Under the pieces are notes generated by a model that was not told where the DNA came from, ran no database searches, and was given only the letters and a program-made list of their open reading frames with translations. Source: Opisthocomus hoazin (lineage: Eukaryota; Chordata; Aves; Opisthocomiformes; Opisthocomidae). Taken from it: DNA of 64,000 bases. Shown here piece after piece: positions 34,701 through 46,958 of the stretch. Position 1 is the stretch's first letter. Every line of letters starts with the position of its first letter. The DNA is taken from contig NC_134421.1 in NCBI RefSeq assembly GCF_030867145.1, forward strand, positions 32,077,979 to 32,141,978, read 5' to 3'. A program made the translations under genes and the position numbers.

Positions 34701-35665
34701 ATTCCTTCATGCTCACCAAAAACACTTATCTGTAAGTGGTTTAATTGTTTTACTGTAAAAGGTTGCTGAAAACATCATCTGATTCTCATCACAAGCACAG
34801 AGATAATTGTGTTAAGTTCAAATTAACCATGACATTATAATATTTGATCAAAATTATAACCATTCCATTTTAAAAATTATGCCAAGATGATATGTTTGTC
34901 TTGCTGAGATCTGTTTGTCTGCTGATATCTAGATTAGATTTTCTACAATCTAACCATTTGATAGGAACAGTTTTCTTGAAAATTGATGGTGAAATCTTGA
35001 ATGCTGTCTAAGGCATTTGCTGAGCATCTAGTTTTTCAATAAAATTTTAAGTATCCAAGAATGGGTTCCAAGAAATTTCACCTGTGTAGTTGGTGACTCG
35101 ATACAATACACACTTCAGAACAGAAAAAATTCTGCCTTTAATTCACTGTACGCTGGGCTGAAAGAAGAGTCCTTCTTGAATTCACGTGCTTCAACCTTCT
35201 TCACTAAGTAAGCTAATCTGCTCTTTCTCGTAAAGATCTGGGCAGAGCTTGCTCTTCTCAAATACGTACACACATATAAAAAAACCCACACAGACAGGCA
35301 GACACATATATGTGTAAAAGAGTGTATTTTGGAAATAATAGAAAACTGGTCACACATACTGATAAAAGATACATAGACAGTAGTTTTATGTGGGGCAATG
35401 TCCCGGTTTTAAAGGAACTTTTATTAAGTAATGTTTTAGGTAAACCTCAGCAGGATTTATCTATTTTAAGCAGGACATTTCAGAGATGTACTCTGCACAG
35501 TCAAACAAAATGTGAACAATTCACTTGTCAAGTGAAGTGACCTTGAGTACCCTTTCTGAACTTTTGTACTGTGCTTTGATCCTTAATATAAGGAAAAATT
35601 ACTGACTATAGTGTTCTAGCACCCAAGGGAATCTTTCTAAGTATTATGAGAAGAATTTAATTCAG
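31789..35665. other. AT-rich DNA, no gene seen
   Basis: The longest frame, 129 codons on the - strand at 31824-32213, partly overlaps others and resembles nothing known. No transposon ends were seen. Confidence 0.5.
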
Positions 35666-35670
35666 CATCC

Positions 35671-36553
35671 TGTGGTCATGGCCTTGCTGGACTGGTCAAT
35701 GACATGCTCCAACTCAGGCACCAAGAGCCAAGGAGTGAACAAAGGGAGTAACTGACTTGTGCTTATCTTCTCAGACAGAAGAAAAGGGGGATAGCCCACC
35801 ATTGTAAACCAAGTAATCTCTGGGTCTTGACCAGAGGCCGTGCAGCCAGAGGTTGCTTAAACATTTGGCCTCCCTGAGCACATACCAAGATGCCTGCTCA
35901 GTAAGGCCAAGTCCGACTTGTGACAACGTAACATTCCATGCCAAGAGCCAATCGACACATAATAATTGACTTAGTCTCACCTTGCCAAAAGATTTTCAAA
36001 CGTATAAAAACTGGCATTTGAAAACAATCTTTGGGAGGAGGAGCCACACAAGAACCTTACCTGATGGACTGGTCAATGGGCCTAAACCTCTCTTCCCCCC
36101 CCCCCCCACCCCGCAAGAAGGGATGCCTCTTTGGTAAGAGTCACACTTCTGACTTTGTCAGACATATCCCCGGGAACACATCATTAACTAAAGCGCTAAA
36201 CCATTACCTGGAGCTCAACTTTTGTAGACAGTGCCTTTATCAAGAGCAATGCCGAATCTGTGATACCTGTTGCTTGAATAGATTACATATTTTTTCGACT
36301 TTGTGAAACTGTTTCAGTGAAAGTCCTTGGAGGGGCTCTGATAGGCAAGTTGAATCTGATAAGTGGCTACACAATTAACCCTTTAGACATAAACCATTGA
36401 CAAAGTCTGGGACTAGGAGCAGATCCAGTGCAACTAGACTCGTCTCTGAGATAGAGTTTAGAATGCAAGGGCATCTGCTCTGAACCTTATGACTCAGCGG
36501 GAGGGCTTTCCTTTTGCCGCTTGTCAGACACCCTTACCCCTTTTAACAGAACG
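35671..36553 (+). mobile_element. Probable solo LTR (883 bp) with 5-bp duplication CATCC
   Basis: CATCC stands at 35666-35670 directly before TGTGGTCATGGCC, and CATCC stands again at 36554-36558 after CCTTTTAACAGAACG. The inside has LTR-like features: a TATA box (TATAAAA, 36003-36009), a C13 run (36095-36107) and no long open frame. The last bases are ACG where CA is expected, so one terminal change must be assumed. No internal retroviral sequence adjoins it. I do not recognise the family; the call rests on duplication, TG start, length and TATA box. Confidence 0.5.
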
Positions 36554-36558
36554 CATCC

Positions 36559-37370
36559 CTACAAAATACACCCTGGAAAAAGATAATACATCACTGAAAG
36601 CAGAAACTGTCATGTACCGTGTGTAAATCCCTTCTGCCCATTCCCATATGCTCTCCAGAGACAAGAGAGAATTGCGTCAGGGAAGAGAACGCAGCATGAA
36701 GTAGCTGGAGCTAGTGAGGAAAGAAGTTGACAGAAGCCATAAAGAAAAATGAAATTATTGAAGTGTTGTATCCAAATCACCTAGTAACTGAGACAATGCC
36801 AACAATTTAAAAACAATACCAGAATAATGTAACTGCAGTTTCAAATTGTCCACCCAGCTTGTTCGTGCTATGCAGTTTCCCAGAAGTGAATAATCAGGTC
36901 TTCGAGAATGCAATGACGCCAGAATGATGTTGGTTCATCTTTACCTTTCTCTGCTGGGGATAAGATGGAGGCAAAGATCAGGAATGCAGGAGGTTATAGA
37001 TTATACTGACAGAGGGAAAAAAAGAAAACCAACAATAATCATATTACCATTGTTTCTTTTCCCTTTCTGAATCTCTGCACATACAAAATTTAAAACTGCC
37101 CTCTCTCCCAAACTTGGTTTGAGAGCGAAGGACAAAAAATAAAAGAAGCTGCCCATATGACCTATCACACATCTTAAAAATCTCGATTCTCCATATTTTC
37201 TGAAACCTTTCTCTGTGTGGCTCAGTATTTCCACTAGTGATCCGCAAAACAAATTAACAAATATAGAATCCTCTTACTGAAGTTTCCAAATAGCAAGGTC
37301 TGAGACAATGTACAGTGAATACTGACCAGGTAAAAAAGAAAGAAGTCCAGTCACAAGTAAGTACCCATGA
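36559..37370. other. Non-coding DNA between an LTR and a CR1
   Basis: There is nothing I can name in these 0.8 kb. Two overlapping - strand frames of 67 and 83 codons (37001-37252) look accidental. Confidence 0.5.
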
Positions 37371-37936
37371 CTGTGCTGCCATTTAGAGGGACCTCAATGG
37401 GCTGGAGAAATGGGCCAAGAGGAACATAATCAAGTTCATCAGTGGGAAATGCGAAGTCCTGCACCTGCAAAGGAATAAATCCAGGTGCCAGCACAAGCTG
37501 GGGACTGATCAGCTAGAAAGCAGCTGTGCACAAAAGAACCTCAGTGTCCTGGTGGACAAGTCAACCATGAGCCAGCAAAGTCCCTTTGTGGAAAAGCAGC
37601 CAACAGCCTCCTGGGCTGCATTAGGATGAGAGTTCCCAGCAAGCTGAGGGAGGTGATCCTTCCCCTTTATTCAGCACTCATGAGGTCACACCTGGAGTTC
37701 TGTGTCCAGTTCTGGGCTCCTAGGTGCAAGAGAGACATGGAGAGAGTCCAACAAAAGGCCACTAAGAATTTTAAGGTACTGAAGGATGTCTCTTCTGAGC
37801 AAAGGTTGAGAGAGCTGGGACTGTTCAGCCTGAAAAAGGAGAAGTCTCAGGGGGATCTTGTTGATGTGTGTAAATACTTGATGGGGCAAGAGTAAAAAGG
37901 GCAGAGTCAGACTTTTCTCAGTGGTACCTAGTGACA
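37371..37936 (+). mobile_element. Older CR1 LINE, 5' part, plus orientation (host of a nested CR1)
   Basis: The sequence follows the C-terminal ORF2 region of CR1 from the CTGTGCTGCCATTTAGAGGG segment onward. A leftover open frame at 37626-37895 (89 codons) reads REVILPLYSALMRSHLEFC, then VQFWAPRCKRD and [13 protein letters not shown]. It breaks off at CCTAGTGACAG, where the 3' end of the minus-strand CR1 begins. The rest of this element resumes at 40535. The 5' end is truncated, as is usual for CR1. Confidence 0.88.
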
Positions 37937-40530
37937 GAATCACAGAATCACAGAATCACAGAATAGTAGAGGTTGGAAGGGACCTCTGTGGGTCATCTAG
38001 TTCAACCCTCCTGCCGAAGCAGAGTCACCTACAGTAGGCTGCACAGGACCTTGTCCAGGCGGGTCTTGAATATCTCCAGAGAAGGAGACTCCACAACCTC
38101 CCTGGGCAGCCTGTTCCAGTGCTCCATCACCCTCAGAGGGAAGAAGTTCTTCCTCATGTTCAGACGGAACTTCCTGTGCCTCAGTTTATGCCCATTGCCC
38201 CTTGTCCTGTCACTGGGCACCACTGAAAAGAGCTTGGCCCCATCCTCCTGACACCCACCCTTCAGATATTTGTAAGCATTTATAAGGTCCCCTCGCAGCC
38301 TTCTCTTCTTCAGGCTGAACAAGCCCAGTTCCCTCAACCTCTCCTCGTAGGGGAGATGTTCCAGTCCCCTCATCATCCTTGTAGCCCTCCGCTGGACTCT
38401 CTCCAGTAGCTCTTCATCTTTCTTGAACTGGGGAGCCCAGAACTGCACAGAGTACTCCTGGTGAGGCCTCACCAGAGCAGTGTAGAGGGGAAGGAGAACC
38501 TCCCTCGTCCTGCTGGCCACACTCTTCTTGATGCACCCCAGGATCCCATTGGCTTTCTTGGCAGCCAGGGCACACTGCTGTCTCATGGTTAACCTGTCGT
38601 CCACCAGGACGCCCAGGTCTCCAGCAAGTCCACCCCAAGCCTGTACTGGTGCATGAGGTTGTTCCTCCCCAGGTGCAGGACCCTGCATTTGGCTTTGTTG
38701 AACCTCATCAGGTTCCTCTCTGCCCAGCTTTCCAGTCTATCCAGGTCATGCTGAATGGCAGCACAGCCTTCTGGTGTATCTACCACACCTCCCAGTTTGG
38801 TGTCCTCCTTCTTGCCCTTTTTGAAGATTGGAGTGACATTGGCCCTTCTCCAGTCCTCGGGCACCTCTCCTGTCCTCCAGGACCTCTCAAAGATGATGGA
38901 GAGTGGCTCAGCAATGACATCCGCCAGCTCCCTCAGCACTCGTGGGTGCATTCCATCGGGGCCCATGGATTTGTGGACATCCAGATCGCTTTAGCGATCC
39001 CTCACACAGTCCTCCTCGACCAAGGGAAAGTCGTCCTCTTTGTAGGCTTCTTCTCTTACCTCCGGGGCCTGGGATTCCTGAGGGCCAGTCTTAGCACTGA
39101 AGACTGAAGCAAAGAAGACATTCAGTAGCTCTGCCTTCTCCGCATCCTCCGTCACCAGGACACCCGCCTCATTCAGCAGCGACCCCACGTTGTCCCTAGC
39201 CTTCCTTTTGCTGCTGATGTAGTTGAAGAAGCCCTTCTTGTTGTTTTTGACATCCCTTGCCAGCTTCAATTCCAGGTGAGCCTTGGCCTTCCTCGTCGCA
39301 TCCCTGCATGCTCTGACCACATTCCTGTACTCTTCCCAAGTGGCCTGCCCCTCTTTCCACATTCCATGGACCTTTCTCTTCTGCCTGATCTCCGCTAGAA
39401 GCTCCTTGTTTAACCATGCAGGTCTCCTGCCTCCTTTGCTCGATTTCTTTCTCAGGGGGATGCATTGCTCCTGTGCATGGAAGAAGTGTTGTTTAAAGAG
39501 CGACCAGCACTCATGGACACCCCTGCCTTCGAGAGCCCTGGCCCACGGGATTCCTCCCAGTAGCTCCTTGAAGAGGTCAAAGTCAGCCCTCCTGAGGTCC
39601 AGGGTTTTGATCCTGCTTATCGCCCTGCTTCCTCCACGCAGGATCCTGAATTCCACCATTTCATGGTCACTGCAGCCTAGTCTACCTCCGACCTTCACAT
39701 CCTCCACCAGTCCCTCCTTGTTTGTTAACACAAGGTCCAGCAGAGTGCCTTTGCTTGTTGGTTCCTCCACCACTTGCATCAGAAAGTTATCATCGATGCT
39801 CTGTAGGAACCTCCTGGATTGCGCCTGCCTAGCTGTATGGTCTTCCCAGCTGATGTCAGGGTGGTTGAAGTCCCCCATGAGAACCAGGGCCTGGGACTGT
39901 GAGGCTGCTTGCAGCTGCCTGTAGAAGGCCTCATCAACCTCCTCCTCCTGGTCAGATGGCCTGTAGTACACACCCACCGTAATGTCACCCTTATGAACCT
40001 GTCCCTTAATTCTAACCCACAAGCTTTCAACTTGTTCCTCATTTGCCCCCAGGCCAAGCTCAATGCATTCTACTTGCTCCCTCACATATAGAGCAACTCC
40101 CCCACCTCTCCTTGTTGGTCTGTCTTTCCTAAGGAGTCTGTAGCCATCTATGACAGCATGCCAGTCGGGCGAGTTGTCCCACCACGTTTCTGTGATGGCG
40201 ACCAAGTCGTAGCCGTCCTGCTGTATAATGGCTTCCAGCTCCTCCTGTTTATTGCCCATGCTACGTGCATTGGTATAAACACACTTGAGCTGGGCTGTCA
40301 ATCTCACCCCTGGCCTTGGCACGCCAAGCCTAGGCTCATCCTTAGTGAGCTGGGCAATATCCCCTTCGCCTCCGAACCTAGTTTAAAGCCCTCTCAACAA
40401 GCCCCGCCAGCTCGTGGCCAAGAATTCTTTTCCCCCTTTGAGATAGCTGAGTTCCACCTGTCGCCAGCAGGCCCGGTGCTGTGTACACCTCCCCGTGATC
40501 AAAGAAGCCAAAATTTGACTGATGGCACCA
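37937..40530 (-). mobile_element. Younger CR1 LINE nested in an older CR1, minus orientation, internally deleted
   Basis: Read on the - strand the element has a short stretch before ORF2, the endonuclease, a shortened reverse transcriptase, and a 3' end with three to four ATTCTGTG units, the usual CR1 tail, at 37937-37968 on the + strand. It is about 2.6 kb against roughly 4.5 kb for a full CR1. It interrupts a + strand CR1 whose two halves lie on both sides. The right-hand flank GATGGCACCAGTCCCTGA (40520-40538) partly resembles the left-hand GTGGTACCTAGTGACA (37921-37936), which may be a worn duplication or simply the older CR1 sequence. Confidence 0.9.
38029..40322 (-). pseudogene. CR1 ORF2: intact endonuclease, reverse transcriptase core deleted
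   Basis: The first frame (40322 to 38991, 443 codons) is an AP-like endonuclease. It keeps TNAR (Asn18), ITETWW (Glu45), VYYRPS (Tyr120), MGDFNHPD (Asp151, Asn153) and CSDHE (Asp219, His220), all the catalytic residues I can check. It ends at an in-frame TAA (38993-38991), after which the same frame goes on with [19 protein letters not shown]. About 50 codons later the sequence jumps from KKGKKED straight to TKLGGVVDT, so polymerase motifs A to C, including the FDT and ADD steps, are missing. A frameshift near 38615-38630 moves the C-terminal part (38688-38029, 219 codons, with [10 protein letters not shown] and [13 protein letters not shown]) to another frame. The copy cannot make a working reverse transcriptase. 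Confidence 0.9.
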
Positions 40531-40534
40531 GTCC

Positions 40535-40789
40535 CTGAGGCAATTGGCACAAACTGAAAGAGGAAATTCCATTTAAACACAATAAAAAAACAGTTCTTTT
40601 CACTGTAAGGTTTTTGAACACTGGAACAGCTTGTGTAATCTCCATTCTTAAAGGTACTCAAGACTCATCTGGACATGGTCCTGAGCAACCTGCTGTAGGT
40701 GACCTTCCTTTGAGCAGGGGATTTGGACTGGGTGGTTTTCACGGACACCTGCCAGCCTCAGCTATTTGATCGTACTGTGATTCTATGAG
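40535..40789 (+). mobile_element. Older CR1 LINE, 3' part, plus orientation
   Basis: This is the continuation of 37371-37936. GGCAATTGGCACAAACTGAA is the CR1 wording expected after the GTGACAG at which the first half stopped. It runs on through GAACACTGGAACAGCTTGTG and GGACATGGTCCTGAGCAACC to a single GTGATTCTATGA tail at 40776-40787. Confidence 0.87.
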
Positions 40790-43134
40790 GTGAATGAAAA
40801 TCTGATCATCAAGGTGTTTAGACCTTTAGCAGACAAAGGAATACCAAACTCTATCAGACAAAAGTTAAAGCTAGATGTAGTCAGACCAAAACTGAAGCAT
40901 CTTCCTATTTCCATCGTAATTGGAAGAGAGTCTGTGTTATACTCACAGCCAGAGGAAGTAATCACTGTCATCTTTTCTGGCCAGGCTGTTACTGAAGGGC
41001 TTCTACTCAGCATGAGGAGAAAATACAGCACTTCAATCACCAAAACATAGCCCTCTGCCTTTCCTCCCCCCACCATGAATCCACAGAAGAACTTCACTGA
41101 GTGTAATTAAAAGAGGCAAATTAAAAATAGCATTTATGGTTCATTAAAAATCACTTATGTTAACATCTAAGCCTGAATGTGGCAAAATATCCTCTGACTT
41201 CCAAGCTGTTTAAAACTCACTTTGCTCTCAGCTTCCTTATCTGTAATGTTTTAGTGACATGGGATAAAATCAGAAGAAGAAACATGGGCATCAACTTTCT
41301 ACTGCCTCATCTTCAAATCTTGGTGGATCTTGCTGTCCTTGCAGGAGTCTGAAAGAACAATGTCCACACCAGTTGTCTGGGTTTTTTGCTCCACGCATTC
41401 CATACAACCAAAATACACCATTGTAACGTTTTTTTTCCCAGCTCATTCATTCAGCAGCTAAGGTATTTCTACACTGTACTGTTACAGTAAATAACACTGA
41501 AACTTTCTCTGGTTTTAGAGTTCTTCAGAGAACTATATGAAATGGAGGTAGTTAGTTACCTTTATACTTATTGGCTGACATTTTTCTTTTACTTAGTCCT
41601 TGTGGTAATGTGGCTGATTAAATACAGGGTCAGAGCCTCAAATGCTTTAAATTAGTAGTGCTGAAGTGATCTAGCTCAGGATTTCTGGCCACAACACCAA
41701 GAGTCCTGAAGTCATAGTTTTCTTTGACATATTACACCAATGTAGTCACTGAATTCAGTGAAATTACTTGTTATTTATAGCATTGTAAGACCAGCCTGTT
41801 TTGTAACAATGGATCCATATGTGACGAAAAGTTAGTTTTCCTGCTAGTGGAAAAAAAAGAGAAGACAGAAAAGTAATATTTGTGCATAACACATGTAGCT
41901 GAATGCAATATAATGGCTACCAAAAAAGCTTTTCAATTGGTCATTTGCTTCTACTATTAACAAATAAAATATTAAAAAAAAAGAAGAGAGGAGTAAAAAT
42001 ATTGTAAGGATATATTTTCATAAATGTAATCTCTTTCTTGTAAAAAATTGGGAATGATAGTGTATTTCACACAACGTTGGCCTTTTTTTCCAGGGTGTTA
42101 ATGACCTCCTTGAATTATCACCCTAGCTTTGCCACCAGTCTTTAAGTACTCTGAGTCATTAATGACTTGGAGCTACCATGTTAACAGAATATTCACACAT
42201 TTTAAATAACCCAAACAGGCACTAAACAAAAGTAAATGTTGTCATGCTCGAAGAGGATATTCCTCTAATGAGAAACCAACAAGTACTTTCGGCTAGGGGT
42301 TTTGCATTTCCAGCTTGGCAGTGGTCAAGTTTCAATCTAAAGATAAGCCAGGAATCATTCCCCAGGGACCCCTATACCCTAGCTTATACTAGGCAGTAGG
42401 ACCCAGGAGCATCTCACTTTCTTGCATGGCATCATCCCTGTAGGAGGGCAGTGAGACTCAGCCTGAGAGAGGGGCACTGAAACAGTCCACGGAAAAGGGC
42501 AACACAGCAGACATATGCAGAGAGCCTCCCGAGCCAGGTAGCTAAATGTTAGACTTGAAGATGCACCAAACATCATCGTACATTCGTAGATGTGGGTTTA
42601 AGAGATGAACTATGTTCTGGCATACAGCTGCTATTATGTATCTGCTATCCACCACTAACATAAACTGAAATGAGGTGCATTGTGACCTCTGAAAATACTG
42701 TGTGGATACTCAACCCTAAAACTGCAAACCTAAACCTGCCCCCATAACTCCATCCCCATCATTATCACCTGCCATACGTGCTAGTTTGCCTCTTCTCTTA
42801 TGAAAACTACCCCTTCCTTGTAACAACAGGTTAAAAATTTCACCAATGACATAGTCCAAATTTTAAACACCTGTGTTATATGGGGATAAAATTTAAGATA
42901 TTTGGAAAGCAACCTCTTGATGTATTGTTTCTACCTGATCGATAATCTGCCCAGTTTATTCCATATTAGATTATCTGATTGATCTTGAACAGAATATAAG
43001 CAAATGATGCTAAATTTATGGCCAGGAAAAAGAATTAAAAAACAGGATTTTGTGAGAATATGAATTCGACTAGAACACTAATGTATCCACTTGAGCTAAA
43101 GGAGTTTGCTGTTAGAATAATCAGCTTGTATATC

Positions 43135-43157
43135 AAAAAAAAAAAAAAAAAAAAAAA
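43135..43157 (+). repeat. Poly(A) run of 23
   Basis: Twenty-three A residues are followed by GAGAAAGAAAA. It could be the tail of a retroposed transcript, but no recognisable gene copy precedes it. Confidence 0.85.
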
Positions 43158-44186
43158 GAGAAAGAAAATTATAGAGCTGTGGGGAGGATTTTGGAAGAAA
43201 CTTCACTGTAAGTGCTTGCATTTACTCTGATTTCCCTGAACTCAGTATTCAACTTGGAAGTGGTAGCATACTCAGAATCAATATTTCTATGAATCCAAAA
43301 TTGTGTGGCATATTAGTTCTGAGTAAGACAGATGAGATGTTTGTTGAGAGATAGCGTTTAAAATTAAGGAACTGAAGTGATTATTTTTCTTAATTGAAAA
43401 AATGCTGTGAAGCTTATTACAACCAACCGGTACACCAGGATTAACTGATCCAAATAATCAAGAGGTAATCATATAGAAGATAAGTGGCATATAAAAGTAT
43501 AATTTTAATCGTGGTCTACTCTTCTTGAATTAGTTGATAATAAAGGAAGTTTAAATTCATTTTGTGTACAATATTTCAGACTTTCTCTTATTGGGAAATG
43601 GTGCCTGGTGCCTATTATCTAAATCTTCTCATTACTTCCCAAAACATATAACTCATGAACAAAATTTTTTATGTTGCTCAGTCAGAATAGGAAGACAGTA
43701 TTTAAAAGTATACCTTAAAAAGCCATTTAACATGAACTACTGTCATCTCCTCGGTACATTTTCCTATCTAGCCTCAAATGAAAGGTTTTTACATCGTTGT
43801 TTGGAGTTCCACATGTACCCTGGTGGGCTCCACAGGTTGGGTTTCACAATGACACTATCACCCTGGGACAAGGCAGAAGAGCAATGGCAGAAGAGGAACT
43901 GAATTCTCATTTATTCACCTCCAACATGTCTGATACTACGAAGGTAGCACAGGGCATGTCACTCTATCAAAGAATAGAACAAAAGACTTAAAAAATTTGA
44001 GGTGTCCTCAGGAGGTTTTCCCTGTGCTTTGTTCTGAGATGTGCTGACACTATTCTACCATAAGAGCAGCATGCCCATCTGCTAGAGCCCTGGGGAGGGG
44101 ACACATCACCTTGTATTATGGGTTGCTTTTGTGCTGCTATAAACCATACACAAACTCTGAAACTGGTATAAATGTTATTCAAATAT

Positions 44187-44265
44187 TAACAGTATATTAT
44201 ATATATTAATATATATACTAAAATATTATTTAGTATATTAATGTTCTTTATCGTAATATATTGGC
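44187..44265. repeat. TA-rich low-complexity patch
   Basis: ATTAACAGTATATTATATAT and neighbouring words form a TA-dominated patch with no other meaning that I can see. Confidence 0.6.
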
Positions 44266-45112
44266 TTCAATCTAAAATCTGTGATGCCGTTAGTGAGCAT
44301 TAGCAGACAAGAATATAAAGGTACCGGCCCAGGAGTATTGAAAGAGGTGGGCAAAAAGCAGGAAGAAATAATAAGAGAAAAAGAAATTCCTTACTCAGTT
44401 CTGTTGAATGGACTTTCGAGCTGCCAGACTCAAATGACTATTGAAAATAGCCATGTAAACATCAAGGAGATATAAGATTTTTAGTCCTACTCAATCAATA
44501 TCTTGCAATTATGAGGTTTAATCTAACTAGTTAGGCTGACTAGATGTTGGTTATGATTTATGTTGCTTACATTTAGTTACTTTGATTTTCTCTCCATTTT
44601 CCACCACCTGTGTCAAATAAACTCAGTTTTATTTAATCTAATTGTAATTGGTGCCTGTTTAATAAAGAACGACCGTTGGCAGAATATTCCTGAAGGAGAA
44701 GAGCTGCTCTGGGACTGTAGTAGAGGCTGGCTGTGGACAGCAGGTGCCAGGGGAAGGCATCTGGCTGTGCCAACAGGGAGCTGCTGGAGATGGGCAGGGA
44801 GAAGAAGGGACAACCCCAGAGATTAAGGAGGAAACCAGACCCAGAGACATGGAGTTCTTTTTCCATAAACAGATGTGTTGAAAAATTTAGACCTCAGATG
44901 AGTTCAGTTCTTCACCAGGACTGAATCCGGCCCTGACTATAAGCAGATCCTGGCACAAAACACAAACAGAGGGAAACATACCTTTTGATATCACATAAAA
45001 GAAGAGAAAACAACTTTACTTGCTGTCTTTGAGGAGTATTTATCATAACTTACATGTTGCAATGTTTCGCATACTGCTGCTAATACTTAGGGCAGCTGCA
45101 AAATATTACTAA

Positions 45113-46335
45113 GATCATAGAATCATAGAATCATAGGTTGTTAAAGACCTCTAAGACCATGAAGTCAAATCATCAACCCAAAACCACCGTGCCTACTAAA
45201 CCATATGCTGAAGTGCCACATCTATGTGTTTTTTTAACAACTCCAGGGCTGGTGACTCAACCACCACCCTGGACAGCTTATTCCAATGTCTGACCACTCC
45301 TTCAGTAAAGAAATTTTTCCTAATATCCAATCTAAACCTCCCCTGATGCAACTTGAGTCCACTGCCTCTCGTCCTATCGCTAGTTACTCGGGAGAAGAGA
45401 CAAACACCCACCTCACTACAACCTTGAGCTGTAGAGAGCAAGAAGGTCTCCCCTCAGCCTCCTCTTCTCAAGACTAAACTCCAGTTCCCTCAGCTGCTCC
45501 TCATCAGATTTGTTCTCCAGACCCTTCACCAGCTTCATTGCCCTTCTCTGGACACGCTACAGCAACTCAATACCCGCTTGTAGTGAGGGGCCCAAAACTG
45601 AACACAGTACTCAAGGTGCGGCCTCACCAGTGCCGAACACAGGGGGATGATCACCTCCCTACTACTGCTGGCCATACTGTTCCTGATACCAGCCAGGATG
45701 CCGTTGGCCTTCTTGGCCACCTGGGCACACTGCTGGCTCATGTTCAGCCGGCTGTCGACCAACACCCCAAGGTCCTTTTCCGCTGGGCAGCTTTCCAGCC
45801 ACTCCTCCCCAGTCCTGTAGCGTTGCATGGGGTTGTTGTGACCAAAGTGCAGGACCCGGCACTTGGCCTTGTTGAACCTCATACAGTTGGCCTCGGCCCA
45901 TCGATCTGTTCTGTCCAGATCCCTCTGCAGACCCTTCCTACCCTCGAGCACATGGACACTCCCACCCAGTTAGGTGTCATCTGCAAGCTTACTGAGGGAG
46001 CACTCAATCCCCTCATCCAGATCACTGATGAAGATGTTAAACAACACTGGACCCAAAACTGAGCACTGGGGAACACTACTTGTGACGGGCTGCCAGTTGG
46101 ATTTAACTCCCTTCACCACCACTCTCTGGGCTTGGCCATCCAGCCAGTTCTTTATCCAGCAGAGAGTACACCCATCCAAACCATGGCCAGCTAGTTTCTC
46201 CAGGAGTATGCTGCGGGGAACAGTGTCAAAGGCCTTACTAAAGTCAAGGTAGATGATGCCCACAGCCTTTCCCTCATCCACTAGGCAGGTCACCTGGTCA
46301 TAGAATGTGATCAGGTTGGTCAAGCAGGAAAGATA
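45113..46335 (-). mobile_element. CR1 LINE, 5' truncated, minus orientation
   Basis: On the + strand the element begins with GATCATAGAATCATAGAATC, the reverse of the CR1 3' tail. It continues through the C-terminal ORF2 region and the reverse transcriptase up to about 46335, where CR1 similarity stops in the middle of the palm. It is an ordinary 5'-truncated insertion of 1.2 kb, of a subfamily different from the nested copy. Confidence 0.9.
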
Positions 46336-46340
46336 AATCA
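45196..46340 (-). pseudogene. CR1 ORF2 remnant: reverse transcriptase palm and C-terminal region
   Basis: Reading from 46340 downward, the frame gives [11 protein letters not shown] (motif A), then [10 protein letters not shown] (motif B, with Cys in place of the usual Gly after PQ), [11 protein letters not shown] and LADDT (motif C). An in-frame TAA follows directly after LADDT. The same frame resumes with [20 protein letters not shown] and reaches FWAPHYKR before a frameshift near 45580. The tail contains [19 protein letters not shown] (frame ending at 45196). The motif B change, stop and frameshift make it inactive. It holds the very segment missing in the nested CR1 at 38029-40322. Confidence 0.87.
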
Positions 46341-46958
46341 GCATGGTTGTTTGGTAAAAAAGGAAGCATAAGCCTTTATTACAAGCATTAAGCCCTGCAC
46401 TTTCATGGAACAATGTTTTTAAAGTGTTTTGCCTAAACGGTAATTTTGCAGTGTAATTCTTATTCTTTCATTTTGCTCCTCTGTTCTGGAGTGGCTGTGC
46501 AATCACCAAAGATTTTGCAGTAGAACCTTGCAGTAACAGGAGCCCTTGTTCCAGACTTAGGCTTTGGTGTGCTTCACTGAGTAAATGAGGCCCTGACCGT
46601 ATTAATTACTTTCACTGAGAAGCTCAACATGCTACCAATGTCTCTGTAATTATTCAGTATGCTGAGTGTTATCATAGCAGCCATGTGGATCCATTATCAT
46701 TTTGCTCCTCTAAATGCTGCTGATCTCACCATTAGCATGGCTGCAACTCAAGCTCCCAAGGAATAAGAGAAATAATAGAGTTTAATTCCTCGTCTCTTTT
46801 TCAATTTTTCAGTTTTTCATGCTCCCCATTCATAGGCTGTTTCTTTCATAACCATTTACTAGCTTGTGCATGAATCTCCATGCCTAAGTTATTTCTTATG
46901 GTTGATGCATGACTTGTATAAAAAGTTAAAAACCCGTATATAAGAAAAAGACAGTCAA

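Larger units (their letters stand above)
40790..45110. other. AT-rich DNA, no gene seen
   Basis: There are overlapping frames on both strands at 40783-41097 (86 and 104 codons) and one of 112 codons at 43564-43902. None resembles a known protein. An A23 run (43135-43157) and a TA-rich patch (44187-44265) are the only clear structures. Confidence 0.5.

Noticed and set aside
39283..39924. A 213-codon + strand frame
   Set aside because: It is the antisense of the CR1 endonuclease, which has the recognisable catalytic residues on the - strand.
40783..41097. Opposing frames of 86 and 104 codons just after the CR1 tail
   Set aside because: Both strands are open over the same bases and neither resembles a protein I know. 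An old retroposed exon is possible but not supported.
43110..43160. Poly(A) run as the tail of a processed pseudogene
   Set aside because: The sequence before the run shows no poly(A) signal or recognisable gene copy, and no flanking duplication was found.
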